From the NCBI RefSeq assembly GCF_018139145.2, contig NC_059500.1, positions 42,889,175-42,953,174 on the forward strand: a stretch of 64,000 nt of DNA, written 5' to 3'. The stretch is from Gymnogyps californianus. Taxonomy: Eukaryota > Chordata > Aves > Accipitriformes > Cathartidae. This document shows positions 36,388 to 48,080 of this stretch, piece by piece (the stretch's first letter is position 1; every line of letters starts with the position of its first letter). A model generated the notes under the pieces. That model ran no database searches and was not told where the DNA came from. It saw only the letters and a list, made by a program, of their open reading frames with translations. The translations under genes and the position numbers were made by a program.

Positions 36388-36427
36388 CCTTCTCTGCCTC
36401 CTCCCCTTCCCCCTGCCTCCTACTCCA

Positions 36428-37774
36428 GAGAAGTTTTGACCAAGTCTGGACATCACTGTTACCATCTAAGGAGAACTGAAAACAGATTTTCTAATCCAAT
36501 TATCCCTAATCTTTGGAAGATGTTTGAATTTGATCCAAACCTATACATGGACAGTTCTATACGACATCACAGACACTTCACCTTGGCAGTGGTTCAGGAT
36601 GTGCATTCTTCCTACAGGAGGGGGTCAAATCATTTCCAGCAGTTACTGTGCAACATACATTTAGCTCCCAACTTTCTAGCTAGTGAGTGATTTCCGAATG
36701 TCTATTTGCTGTGTAGTCTGAACAAACAGGATTAAAACTATGAGCCATTTGCACACTGTTTAATTTTTCCTTGTTCTTTATTAGTGCCACTGGGTATATC
36801 CCTTAAGTTAAAAGTATTTTTCTCTTCCTTAGCCAAGCGATGTACTTTTTATGCGTAAAAAACAGCAACTAGCAGACCTTGTGCACATGTGAATGGAGAA
36901 ATAGTTACAAGCAGCAGCCGTTCGCCAAATATCTGTGAGAACAAAGCATTCATTCACATAGCAAGCAAAGATAATAATGATCTTTTGATGCTTTCTAGAG
37001 TTCGACCCAAGAAGGCAAAGTGGATTCACACTATGAGTAAAACAGCTCCATGGAGACTGTCTTGTCAGTCTTGTCAAACACCAGACCGGTGCTTACTCAG
37101 CTGCCTGTAAGTTTTTTCTGTCACAGTCCAGGCTAATAAAAAAAGGTAACTTGAACAGTTTCTGCAGTATCCTTCTGACCCCTGTACTGAAATCATGAAG
37201 GGTCACATTGGCAACTGCTGGCCAGATTTCTTGTATTCAGAGATTTTTCCAGAAATTTATTTTTCCTGGCACCTGTGTGGGGTGAAGTGGCATAAAGAGG
37301 CTGTGGGGGTGGAATTTTTATCTTTAAACTTACTAATTTTGCAAAGTGCCTTCAGATTTCCACAGCTTGAAAATATCCTTAAGCAGTAGTAATTTGTAGG
37401 CTCTTATCCTTATTTCAGATGAATCTCTTCTCACAACTATTCACATGATTCTGCTTGGAGTAATGAATTAAAAAGGAAGAAAGTATTAGCAATTAAAATC
37501 ACGTGTGCCATCAAGCTTCTAGTAAAGCAACTAGGAGAAGTAAATTAGACAACCTCTACCTTAATTTGATAATAGCTACACAAGCTAAGGGTTTTTTTTC
37601 TGCCTAAAATTCAAAATCAGAATCATAGAAAGAGGAAGTATAGACAGCTGCATTATGTTTTCTAAAAGATCCCTAAATAAGAGTGAGATTTTTTTTCAAG
37701 ATCTAATGATGCACCAACTCCTACTTTGAGATTTTCAAAAGAGCGTGTTATCTAGCACATTTGGAAACACGGCA
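36428..37774. other. Unique non-coding DNA
   Basis: No gene is recognised; only short frames on both strands. Confidence 0.55.
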
Positions 37775-37862
37775 TCTTTTCTCAATGCATAAATGAGGAA
37801 GAGCAGGCAAGGAGGACCTTGTTCTCCCAGCGCCCTGAGAGTCCCACTCATTAGGCTACCTC
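37775..37862 (-). repeat. MIR-like SINE relic (5' half, reverse orientation)
   Basis: The plus strand has ATAAATGAGGAAGAGCAGG, then TTCTCCCAGCGCCCTGAGAG, then CCCACTCATTAGGCTACC. This order parallels the end of a reversed ancient SINE (GAGG, then CTCCTGACTCCCAG, then CACTAGGCCACC). Divergent. From pattern memory. Confidence 0.38.
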
Positions 37863-38079
37863 CGCTGACTTCAAATGACTACAGCTAGTGAGTACTGGCA
37901 ATTCTAATTAATTTTTCTGACCTTCCTCACTCTCTGATTTTGCAGTCTCCCTTTGGCAACAACTGGAGATGCATGACATTTGGTCTCCCAAGCCACATCC
38001 CCTTCGAGCTGTGAGTCTCATCACCCTTATCCCTCCCAAACCCTGAGACTGAATTACCTTCTCAGCACTGGGTAAGACA

Positions 38080-38520
38080 GAGCCGGACTCTCCAAATGAC
38101 TCCCTGATCCATCAGTTTTATTGTCACATCTGCTTCTCTGTATATCCCTGCCCTCTTTCCCTCACAGTTTCTCAGCTATCAAGTAGAAAGGCAATATTTC
38201 CCGTTCCTCTCTCTCAGCTCAGCTCCAATTGCAGGGCCAATTACCTCTGCACAATTGTTATTTCAGCTCTCCATCGGTTACCTGGTCCAGCAATTTCTTG
38301 AGCCACATTAGTGATTCCTTTCGAGTTCAGGCTGCACTCTGTATATTGTGTTTTTTCACACTGAACTCAGTTGTTCTCTATAGGAACTTATAAGCCTGAC
38401 GTGCTCGAAAATACAGCAAGGACGTAAGCAGTTGTCCCCTGCTCTTTGTGAGGACCCTGAGCACAGTGTTACACTGGAAACTCTATTAGCCCAATTAGCA
38501 AGTCTGATTTTGGATGCTGT
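38080..38520. promoter_or_regulatory. Candidate conserved non-coding element with palindromic SOX-type site
   Basis: ACAATTGT at 38,251-38,258 is a palindrome that can be read as two opposed SOX (ACAAT) cores. It is preceded by CCAATTGCAGGGCCAATTA and followed by CCACATTAGTGATTCC and ATAAGCCTGACGTGC. The DNA is repeat-free and without ORFs of note. This combination is enhancer-like, but conservation cannot be judged here. Confidence 0.4.
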
Positions 38521-39769
38521 CTACAGATTACTTAGCGCCTACTTAAAGACTGATGCAGTAAATGACAGTCACTCCAGGGAGATGAAGCCCTGAATATTGA
38601 AATAACAATACATCCATGTTGTTTTAGAGTTGGAAGAGTGTGTCTTTCCAAAGAAATGGAGAAAAAGCCAGCACAAAAATATATGGGTAGAATTTCTTCT
38701 GGGAAAAGATAACATGAAAACAATTCTATGGAACATATTTGCTCTCCTCTCTGCCAAAGCAAATTTTTCTCTTACTTTAAGGCCAAATTTTCACAACATG
38801 CTGAGCCCCCAGCAGCCTCTTGTGGGACACTTGTCAGTAGATTTTCAAACAATTAACAACCCATTAAATAGAGGGCTTGCTATAGTTCCATTCCCCTTCC
38901 CTCTGTGTGCGCCTACCTATGCATTCTGTTATTTAAGTACTATTTCAAAAAAGACTGGTGTGAAGGTGGCTAAAAAAATTCTGTGTTCTACTCTCAACTT
39001 TTCTGAGTCAAGCTGTGTGGGGACCATATGATTCTGCTTCCCCTCTTTTACACAGCCACTGAAGACTCTTCCAAATTTCACGGTTTCTCTCACTTAAAAT
39101 CTTCAGACAACATGACAAATACAGAGGCCTGCCTCTTTCAGTAAATGGATGAGAATATACTTCCTTAAGAAGAACTAAAAAATGGAGTGTAGCCACTCAA
39201 GGTAGCTGTGTCCCCCTCACAGAACCCCCCTTCCATGCTCAATAACTGCTATTTTTCACTTCTGTTTTCAAAGGGCCTTTGAAATAGAAGTGAAACTTCT
39301 GTAGCAGCAGGATGCTATCGGTTGCTGTACAAGCACTGTATGATGCTATATATATACGTTGTATATTATATACATTTTTTAATCTTTCAATTTGTTCTCT
39401 GCCAAGTCTCTTGACACCATGATATGCTAGGAAATAAGTTTAAAATGTTTAACTTCAGAAATAAACTTCCCCTCTGAAATCTCTTTTAGGAAAAAGCTAC
39501 AGTGACACAATGGAACAGCTTTATATATAGAAAGAGAGATTTGGCCCTTAAAAAAAAAAATTAACTCAGAAGGGTGCAGAAGAGAATCCCCACAACTTTA
39601 AGAAATTTGCACTTCTACATATTGCATTGAAACACTGACAGTGCCATTGGATGCAATCAATTATTTGAACCTAACATTTATATTAAAAAATAGAGATTGT
39701 AAAATGGAATTTGACTAACTTCACTTGCAAGTAACCCTATGCCATAAAAATGTCCTTTCTCTAATCAAA
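38521..39769. other. Unique non-coding DNA
   Basis: A 133-codon plus frame (38,630-39,031) has no recognisable domain and overlaps two minus-strand frames. An alternating TA stretch lies near 39,348-39,375. No gene is supported. Confidence 0.5.
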
Positions 39770-40422
39770 ATATCACCTGAATGAAGTCATCATGTTTGGC
39801 CTGATTGCATTTTTTCTCCATATATGTGCAGCTGCATTTGCCTCTCCATAAATGTCATTTGATTATGAGAAAATAAACAGGGAAGGACTCACAGGGAGTC
39901 GGTACAGGGCCTGCTTGTTTACCTGCCGCAGCTTTCCGGGCTGAAGAACAAATGTCATGCAAATGGTGCACCAGCAATGAGCTGCCAATCATTCCACCTT
40001 GGCATTCATGGTGATTTGCTAAATCATTTAAAGAGACATGCTTTACTAAATGAAAAAATATCAGCGGCAAGGGCCTGTGTTTAAACATGGGGCTGAGTTA
40101 TTATCCCAGTAGGCTGGAATGAAATGAAGACATCTTCCAATTAAAGCCTGCAGATGAACCCAGACAAACCCCCCTTTTTTCATAAAGACAGGCAGATTAT
40201 GATTGGGAGAGAACAGCGACAGAGGCTTTCATTACAAGCTGATTATGGTGATATAATTCCCAGTGCTGTGTGTCTGCGGGCCCAACTTCACATTTGAAGG
40301 TTTTTAATATAATTTCCTTAGGGTGAAATGCTGAAGATTTATTAAACTTTATGAAGGGCTTACAGATCCAATTTAAGAGGACATATCATAGGGCAAAACT
40401 GACAGACGATAAAATACATTCC
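39770..40422. promoter_or_regulatory. Candidate conserved non-coding element with a perfect POU octamer
   Basis: A 650-bp repeat-free block has a perfect octamer ATGCAAAT (39,957-39,964), a FOX-like TGTTTAAAC, CCAATCATTCC, GGTGATTTGCTAAATCATTT and GATTATGGTGATATAATTCC. It shows intermittent CpG words (TTACCTGCCGCAGC, GCTTTCCGGGC) retained in AT-rich DNA. Of all blocks in the window this one looks most like a classical deeply conserved developmental enhancer. It ends exactly where the purine microsatellite starts. Confidence 0.48.
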
Positions 40423-41111
40423 AGAAAGAAAGAGAAAGAGAAAGAGAAAAGAGAAAGAGAAAGAGAAAGAGAAAGAGAAAGAGAAAGAGAAAGAGAAAGA
40501 GAAAGAGAAAGAGAAGAAAAAGAGAAGAAAAAGAGAAGAAAAAGAAAAAAAGAAAAGAAAAGAAAAGAAAAGAAAAGAAAAGAAAAGAGAAAAGAAAAGA
40601 AAAGAGAAGAGAAGAAAAGAAAAGAAAAGAAAAGAAAAGAAAAGAAAAGAAAAGAAAAGAAAAGAAAAGAAAGGAAAAGAAAAGAAAAGAAAGGAAAAGA
40701 AAAGAAAAGAAAAGAGAAAAGAGAAAAGAAAAGAAGAGAAAAGAAAAGAAGAGAAAAGAAAAGAGGAAAGGAAAGGAAAGGAAAGGAAAGGAAAGGAAAG
40801 GAAAGGAAAGGAAAGGAAAGGAAAGGAAAGGAAAGGAAAGGAAAGGAAAGGAAAGGAAAGGAAAGGAAAGGAAAGGAAAGGAAAGGAAAGGAAAGGGAAG
40901 GAAAGGAAAGGAAAGGAAAGGAAAGGAAAGGAAAGGAAAGGAAAGGAAAGGAAAGGGAAGGGAGAAGGAAAGGGAGAAGGAAAGAGAAAAGGAAAGGGAA
41001 AAGGAAAGGGGGGAAAGGGAAGGGGAAAGGGAAGGGGAAAGGGAAGGAAAGGAAAGGGAAGGGAAGGAAAGGAAAGGAAAAGAAAATGAGGAAGGAAGGA
41101 AGGAAGGAGAG
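40423..41111. repeat. Long homopurine microsatellite: AAAGAG, AAAAG, AAAGG and G-rich zones
   Basis: Positions 40,423-41,086 hold 664 consecutive purines; after one T at 41,087 the tract continues as (GGAA)n to 41,111. Ordered zones are visible: (AAAGAG)n at about 40,427-40,520, mostly (AAAAG)n at about 40,549-40,763, nearly pure (AAAGG)n at about 40,764-40,955, then mixed AAGGG/AAAGGG-rich sequence. The lack of stop codons yields a 260-codon Lys/Arg/Glu frame on plus and a 247-codon Phe/Leu/Ser frame on minus. Both are artefacts of the repeat and not genes. Such tracts are prone to triplex (H-DNA) formation and length variation. Confidence 0.97.
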
Positions 41112-44100
41112 TTTAAGTTTGGAAACCATCTAAAAGGGACTATTTGTTTATTTGAACTAACCCTTTTTTAAGCAACAGCTATAATTTCCTAAGGTTTGTC
41201 AGAATTCAATTATTCTCAGGTTTATTTCATGCTTAATAAAGTACAGGTCTTCAGATACTTATTGTTCGAGTACTTTAAAATTTTATTAGTTCAAGGAAAA
41301 ATGGACTAAAAAATAGTTGAGTGAGATCAATGATTTTTTTCAGGTACATATTGTAAAGACCAGCTCTACTTCTGCATTTACATGCTCCTTAACACTCCAT
41401 GTCATTCAGGTGTCACTATGTGGTTGTATGCAGGTATGTATCCGACTACCCATACATCCATTTGGGTGTAAGTAAGAATAAGTGGGTAAGTGTAAGTAAG
41501 TATACAATAGTAACTATAAACATCTAAACAATTCTGAAAAGTCTCTACTACACACACATACACATATACACAAGCATGCACATCCACATCACAGTTGGCA
41601 ATGAGATTTTCCCCTGCTGCATGTGTAGTTGTATCCTTTGATGTATGAAAGAATATCAGATTGTGGTTATAATGTATATTCTGGAAAAAATAAAAATAAG
41701 TCAAGACATTGGGTTGTTAGAAAGCGGGGAGCAAGGGAGACAATAGCAAATTACAATGTCCTTTTTATTTTTTTTTTCCTGTTTAAGTGCCAGCTTATTT
41801 GTTTAGCTTCCAAAAAAGGAAGAGAAAAGAAAATGAACACAAATGGAATGATGAATGGCAATGGCCCTTCACTCCAGATAAATTCAAAAAACTAAGTCCA
41901 CTTGGCAAGCACAAGGGTGAGAACTAGCAGGAAAAATTGTCTCTTTGGGAGCTTCAGTCAATTTTCACGTCTTCCAAAGATGAGTTTAGTATTCACAAAA
42001 GAGAACAACTCATCACGGCTCCAACCTGAACTAGAGGTAGCAGAAGCAGCCAGCTGCTTTGTATCATTCCCTTTGCTGTTTCATCTGCAGAAATCAAGAC
42101 TTGCCAGCAAAAAAATAAGATATTCCAGGTCCAACCTCTTCTTTTTAAAGGCGCATATCATGTATTCATTGGCTATGATGAACAGGGATCGAATCCCAGA
42201 TGAGGATACCCTACTACATCTACACCTTTCATTAGGCAACTAAATTGTACTTCCAACATCTGAAGGAGATCCAAAAGTCACAGAAAGTAATCAGTCTCCT
42301 GAATAACCAGGACTTACAGAGGAAATCTTATACAGTGATGAATTTTGTGGCTTTAATCTGAAATGACCTCATTAGATCATGCTCTAAACTTTGCCACCAA
42401 GCCCACTTTTATTTTTGATCTAAGTCAATGTTTGATCTCAACTTTCCAGGGATAACCAACAAATATGCTAATTCCAGTTCTAATCTGGTACATAGAAAGC
42501 ATATTTCACTTTTCCTTCAAAATATAAACTGTCTTCTAAAAGATTACTATAAGAAACTGTAAAGAAAATGAATGCTAAGGAACAGAGACATACTAATTTA
42601 AAGACATTCATTTAAGCTCTTGGTTTGGCTCTTTCTCCTGGAAAGGCCACTGGAAGAAAACCAGGCTTTTTGTCACTCAGCCTTCTGCTGGCATCACCTC
42701 AAGATATATTTTGATTGACTGCATTTTAAGAGACATATGTACGTCTTATTCTCATTGAAAATTATGTTCTCTCAAAAGATATTTATGTTTCTGTACACAG
42801 GAAAGGAGACGTTTGGTCTAGCTTCTTGGCTAGGGGAAGACACAGTGTACCCGCCAACTATGCTCGGTTTTGTTTTATAAACATCTCTTTAAACCTCAGA
42901 TCTTTAGGAGAGAAGACCTCTGTTACTCTGTGCTTGTACGGCACACAGTAAAACGGGCAAGCCTTTGCCAGCACAATCTAAGGATACAACAGCAACGACA
43001 AGATAAATATATTAGACTCTCAGACAGTATGGTACTAGTTTGGATTTGCCTTTTGTAAAGAAGTAAACACAGTGACACACCTAGTACTACACAAGCAATT
43101 AGAAATAGCAGGGTTGCATGAAACTGTGTTTCATTACTGTGAAACTGAGATAATAAAATGGAACTAAATTTATGAGTTACTTTGAGATGAATAAGCAAAG
43201 ATTTAATAAAAGACCTAGGTAATTTCTTCTTGTTATTTCCATGCAACCTAGAAATAAGAATAGTCATTGCATGGTATTTAGTTACCATTTACTCATCAGA
43301 CCAGCCTTCAAAAAAAAAATGGCTTTGAGTGGCATGGCATTTTTTTGTGAGTAGTGTTTGGTTATCATACTGCACACTTCCACGCTTGGATGAATACGAA
43401 CAGCACAGGCAGCACTTCACATCCCTGATTATCATGTTGAGGTGCTGACAACTCTGCAAGGATCCTACCAGCGAATTTGTCCGATGTCAGATAAGATTAA
43501 CCCTAGGTCACACCACCTAAAGACAGCTCACAAGCAATTTTAGTTAGTGGCCAAAGCATGCTCTTAGCAAAGCAGTATGTGCATATTGGGGATTTATCTA
43601 TAACATCACCTTAATATATGTATATTAAGTAACCCACTGATCAGCTTGAATTATGTCTCCTGAACCACAGCCATCACAGCTTAGACCTGCAGAAGCTGGC
43701 TGATTTAAGTAGTGGATATTTACTGGTTTTATTCTTTAGATCACCTGTTGAGTGCAGGCCACATCCTGTGACACTTCTGTGACTGTTTCCCCACTGAAGA
43801 AGAACAAGGGACTGGATGATCCTAGTTCTGTTCGTTCTGTCTTCCTTTGCCTCTCAGCCTGACCTGATTGAGAAGGTAGCCTTATTGTGGTTTGTTGATC
43901 TCCTTCTGTCTGAATAAAAGCTCTAGTTAGTGATAGTGTCTACTGAAGCACAATCAAATCCTCCTGCTATGAACCAAAATACTGTGCAAGGCTTAGCTAA
44001 TAAATGGTTCCTTGATTTCAAAACAAAACCATTACTTTCATCACTTTGTGACACAAAATCTTATACAACAGGAGGGAAGTTGAACTTCTGGTGGTCAAAC

Positions 44101-44914
44101 AAGACATCATCATGTACTGAAGACTCCTTTGCCAAACTGTAGGCAGAACTGTACTGACAAAACAGGGTTCAGTCATTACCAGCCAAGCAAAAAAATCCAG
44201 GCTTGCTCTAGCCCCAGGTGTTTGAGCCATATCAGTCATATGCACAGCCAAAATCACATACTCCAGTGCCTGCCTATATTCTCTCATGCTTCCATCAGAC
44301 ATTTTATAAATGCTGTCCTACCTGCTAAAAGCCTTGCATTAGTTACTTCTATTCAAATATGGTTGTTTCACACCTATGGAAACAGAGGAAGATGGCTTGA
44401 AATAAGTAACCTCTCTTTTTGTATTTCTCCTTTACTTCAGCTACATTTACGTAGGACCTCCCACTGTTACGCAGAGTAAACATCCACCTTAGTTCGCACA
44501 GTGACAAGCTAAACAGGAGTTTAATTTGGGAAATAGATTTTCTTAATTAACTTAGTTTTTATCCTGTGAACTTGCACTGATATAAAAACACATAAGGTAC
44601 CTTGAGAAGACTTGTTAGTATGCAATGGAAGGATTAAACAGGATTGATCTCTCCAGGATATGAATATATAAAGATAGAGTTAGCTGTTCACCAAAGATTC
44701 AGGCTCTGGTGAATGATCATGATGATTGTAATCTTGCTACAGTTCATCCACAAGGCATGTCAAGATAAAGAGCAAATCAGAAACAATACCCGTAATCCTC
44801 CAGGAATTTGCCGTCAAACTGACTACTTACTCTATAATAGGATTTTTCCCACTTTTAAATCAGACACATTATTGACCTGTAGAACTCATTCACTTGTTAA
44901 TACTTGCAAAGTGT
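41112..44914. other. Unique non-coding DNA
   Basis: No gene is recognised. Frames of up to 121 codons on both strands lack protein-like content. A short (CA)n/(TA)n stretch lies near 41,549-41,572. Confidence 0.55.
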
Positions 44915-44952
44915 TGAATTATTAATAATTATAATTATTAATTATTATTAAT
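44915..44952. repeat. AT-only low-complexity stretch
   Basis: AATTATTAATAATT-type sequence made almost solely of A and T, partly self-complementary. Its function is unknown and it is probably simple sequence. Confidence 0.7.
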
Positions 44953-47879
44953 CTGAGGAGACTTAGTGAACACTTCAGGATATTTCTAAAAATGTTTAGA
45001 AGGTCACATTGTGAGAGTAATGCCTGCATGTACACGTGGTAGGAAAAAAAGAATATTCTTGAGGTTTCACAGCATAAACAGATCACTACCTGGGATCAGA
45101 TGAAAAGGATATGTCACTCAATTGAGAGATATGTCACTCAACTGAAAAAGTTGCACATTTTGAGCACTATGTTTTTTATGCATTTCCCTAATGACTCCAG
45201 AATTGATTACGGTTAGAGATTTACGTCAGAAGAGAATGAATTATCTATTCAAAGACCTTTTTGCCAGAGCAGCTCTTAAGGAGTGATCCTTTCTGACGAA
45301 ACTGTGAAACTGACTCCTAGAGCCCCATAGTAGGGACATACACCCAAGCGCTATAGGTTGATTGCATAAAATGCATGACAGTAATTGCTGTGTATCCAAG
45401 AATAACTGTCAAAAGAGTACTTTGAAGTCATTTTCTTGCAGCATTAGGAAGACTGCAGCAGAGAGGGTGAAATCACAAAAACTATTCTCAGGCGCTCTTA
45501 GCTCTGTGAAGTACAGCAACTAAGTTGTATTTCCCCTAATCTTTGGAAAAGTTGGGAAATATAAACCTTAATAGTTTGACATTTAGCACAAAAAATATAT
45601 ACGATGTGCTTTTATAAGTACTGTCTGCTCCCAAAGTCATGAATTTAAAAGCTATAATACTAAGTTCAGACCATGAATAGCTTTGGTTTAAGGGTAAGCC
45701 TGGGATATGATGATTCTGAGTCATCTGTAAGACTAAATTATTAAGAACTTGCTTTGTGCTCTGGGCAAAGATATAAGAACTGAATAAAACATATGTGCTT
45801 CCACACTAAAAAGAATTGCAAGGCTCATGTTCTGTAGAAAGGCCTATTTGCCAGTCAAGAAACAGGAAGGAGAACTGGGGGTGTCAGCAATAAATAAGTA
45901 AGACTGAGGACTTGTTTAATAATTCTACAGGTGAGTGAGAGGTGATTTTTCTGCCAAGTCCTGCTGTCAGAAAGTGTTTCTCCTGCAGGAGTTATGCTCA
46001 CAACACATGAGCACAGAATAAATCCCACCATATAAGAAGGGCCATTACAGGATCCATGGCTGAGCTTATGCAGGACAGTGTCCCCAGACATAGTACCTGA
46101 TCCCTTCAGTGTTAATGTTGGTGGTCACCTTCAGCAGGTTGCAGAGCATGATGTAAGCCACACTTATTTGTTCAGAGTTTGCATGTTTTGCTTTTTTTCC
46201 TGGCCTATCAATATGAAGGCAACTGAACAGTAGCAAATAAGTGCTTTGGTGTCAGCAGGATTCAAGCACACCTATATTTTGGAAGGAACAATATTTTCGG
46301 TGATAGCCATGTCCTGCAATGTGCAAAGAATCCCTGCCATATTATTAAAGACAAATTAATTGGAGGAGGGGTTGGTTGTCAGAAATGGATCCCAGATTGA
46401 TTTTTATTTTTGATTCAATCTGATTCCTATCTTCAAACATACTGTGCAAACTTCAAAATTTTGATTTTCATTTTCTCTTTATTATACCTCCATATGCACC
46501 TAATATGTAAACGCACAGTGAATACATAACATACTTCAATCTGTTTCATTTCCGTATGTCACTCCTTCATAGAAAAAGAAACACTGCACTGATAATTTAA
46601 AGAATTCACTACTTTTGAAACTTCTTTTCATCATTACCCCAGGAGACTACATAACATGACATAATTAATTACTGTAGATTGCTGGGAATGGGTACTAAGC
46701 ACAGACTTATGGCTGAGATCTACTTTGGTTAGGCAAACTGGGTAGAATCTGAACCCAGAGGAACGTGGAATATATCATTAACACATGAAGCAAAAGACTT
46801 TAACCCCATTCAGATGCCTATGATTTTCACCAGTGACTGATGTGAATTATACAGGTAGAAACTAAAAATCGTCCCATGTCTGGTCAGAAAGAAGAGACCA
46901 AGGAGCAGTTCAGCCTTCATAGCAGCCATGCTATAGGAGACCGTTGCCTGGCTAGCCAACAAGTGAGGAAATCTAGCAGAAGCAGGAGTGGAAATAGTTC
47001 ACTGAATCATGGGACAATCCATGGAAATTCATGTTGATTACACACAGGCTTCCCATTTGTATCTCCAAATATCATCAAGAGAGGGAGAATCTATTGACAT
47101 AAAAGTGATGAGGAAGCTATGGAAATGTGGTCATCTTTGGAAGTATTGAAAATACGGGTGAAGAGCAGGAATAATGCAATAGGAATCTCTGTAAACACTT
47201 TCATATCTCTAAGCTTGGAGGACCATATACACTTGCAAAACGGCAAAGTCCTGCCTTGAATATCCACTGGTTTAATGAAGCTGGAAATGCTCCAAGAGTG
47301 GAAACTCATAGGTTTGGAAACATACTCAGTTTCATGTATGTTTTTCTGCAGATGGGTAAAACTCAACTGTAACACCTACGGTAGCTATGCCCACTGAATG
47401 TGCTATGTGAGAGATCCACTGAGAAAGTTAAAAACTGTAACAGAAAAATCAATTAGAGCAATCATAATAATAAAAAAACTATTAAAAAGTCTTTCTATTC
47501 TTTGTTTTTCTTCTTTTTCCCCCTGATTTAAAAATCATTACTCTCTAGGCAGGTACCAGCTCTTTCAATACAAGTATATTTTGTTACTGAAAACAACAAA
47601 AAATATGGCTTCTGAAAAATCAAGACTTGTTCATTAATTTTGTTCACAGGAAAATGTTCTAATGCCTCCATGAAAGAAGACTGATATGCCAGCAGAAAGG
47701 TGAAATTTCACCCTAAATTGATCTTCCTGCCTCTGCTAAATCTCCATAGAAGGGACAAGAACAGAGAGGGACTGCCACCACCAAGTGGACCTGTTTCTTT
47801 GCTAAATTCCACTAGTCTTTTTACCCTAAACCAAATAACTCACACACCAGGGCTTAATCCAGTCAAGTAGCTCACCTCA
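44953..47879. other. Unique non-coding DNA with a small tandem duplication
   Basis: No gene is recognised. An 18-bp word is repeated with period 20 at 45,108-45,145. The left part of the CR1/L3-like fragment may reach into about 47,800-47,879 but is too decayed to delimit. Confidence 0.5.
45108..45145. repeat. Two-copy tandem duplication, period 20 bp
   Basis: GATATGTCACTCAATTGA (45,108-45,125) is repeated as GATATGTCACTCAACTGA (45,128-45,145), with one difference and a 2-bp spacer. It is probably a replication-slippage duplication. The unit contains TGTCACTCA, so a doubled factor-binding site is also conceivable. Confidence 0.85.
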
Positions 47880-48080
47880 TAATAAATTTAATGATTAGCT
47901 GGTGGATTAGATTCCTATATGGCATTGTATCAAAAGCTTTTGCTAAAATCCAGGTAAAATATGTCCATAGCTTTTCCTCCATCAAGCCTTTCAGTCGCTT
48001 ACTCAAACAGTTCTTTCAGGTATGTTAAGCATGACCACAGTGTGTGAGCTTAGGCTGATTTATGTTTAATTAAGTCAAAT
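47880..48080 (-). mobile_element. Decayed CR1/L3-like LINE fragment: reverse-transcriptase motif A
   Basis: Read on the minus strand, the segment encodes ...LDGGKAMDIFYLDFSKSF and then, after a one-base frameshift, DTMPYRNLIHQL. This is the RT block around the first catalytic aspartate of CR1/L3-clade LINEs, whose usual form is YLDFSKAFDTV. Stops occur upstream of the motif. The element is therefore dead, and both the 3' end and most of the body are missing. The hydrophobic block upstream (LTYLKELFE) fits the same domain. The family is CR1 or its older relative L3. Confidence 0.75.

Larger units (their letters stand above)
35620..36427. repeat. CT-rich low-complexity tract, split by an LTR insertion
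   Basis: The stretch 35,620-35,781 is almost all C and T on the plus strand, and the same composition resumes at 36,388-36,427 immediately after the LTR. The two halves were one pyrimidine tract before insertion. A 68-codon proline/serine-rich frame (35,605-35,811) is a translation of this tract and not a gene. Confidence 0.85.

Noticed and set aside
40351..41133. 260-codon plus frame rich in Lys/Arg/Glu and 247-codon minus frame rich in Phe/Leu/Ser
   Set aside because: Both are translations of the purine microsatellite, which cannot contain stop codons in these frames. There is no unique sequence, domain or promoter support.
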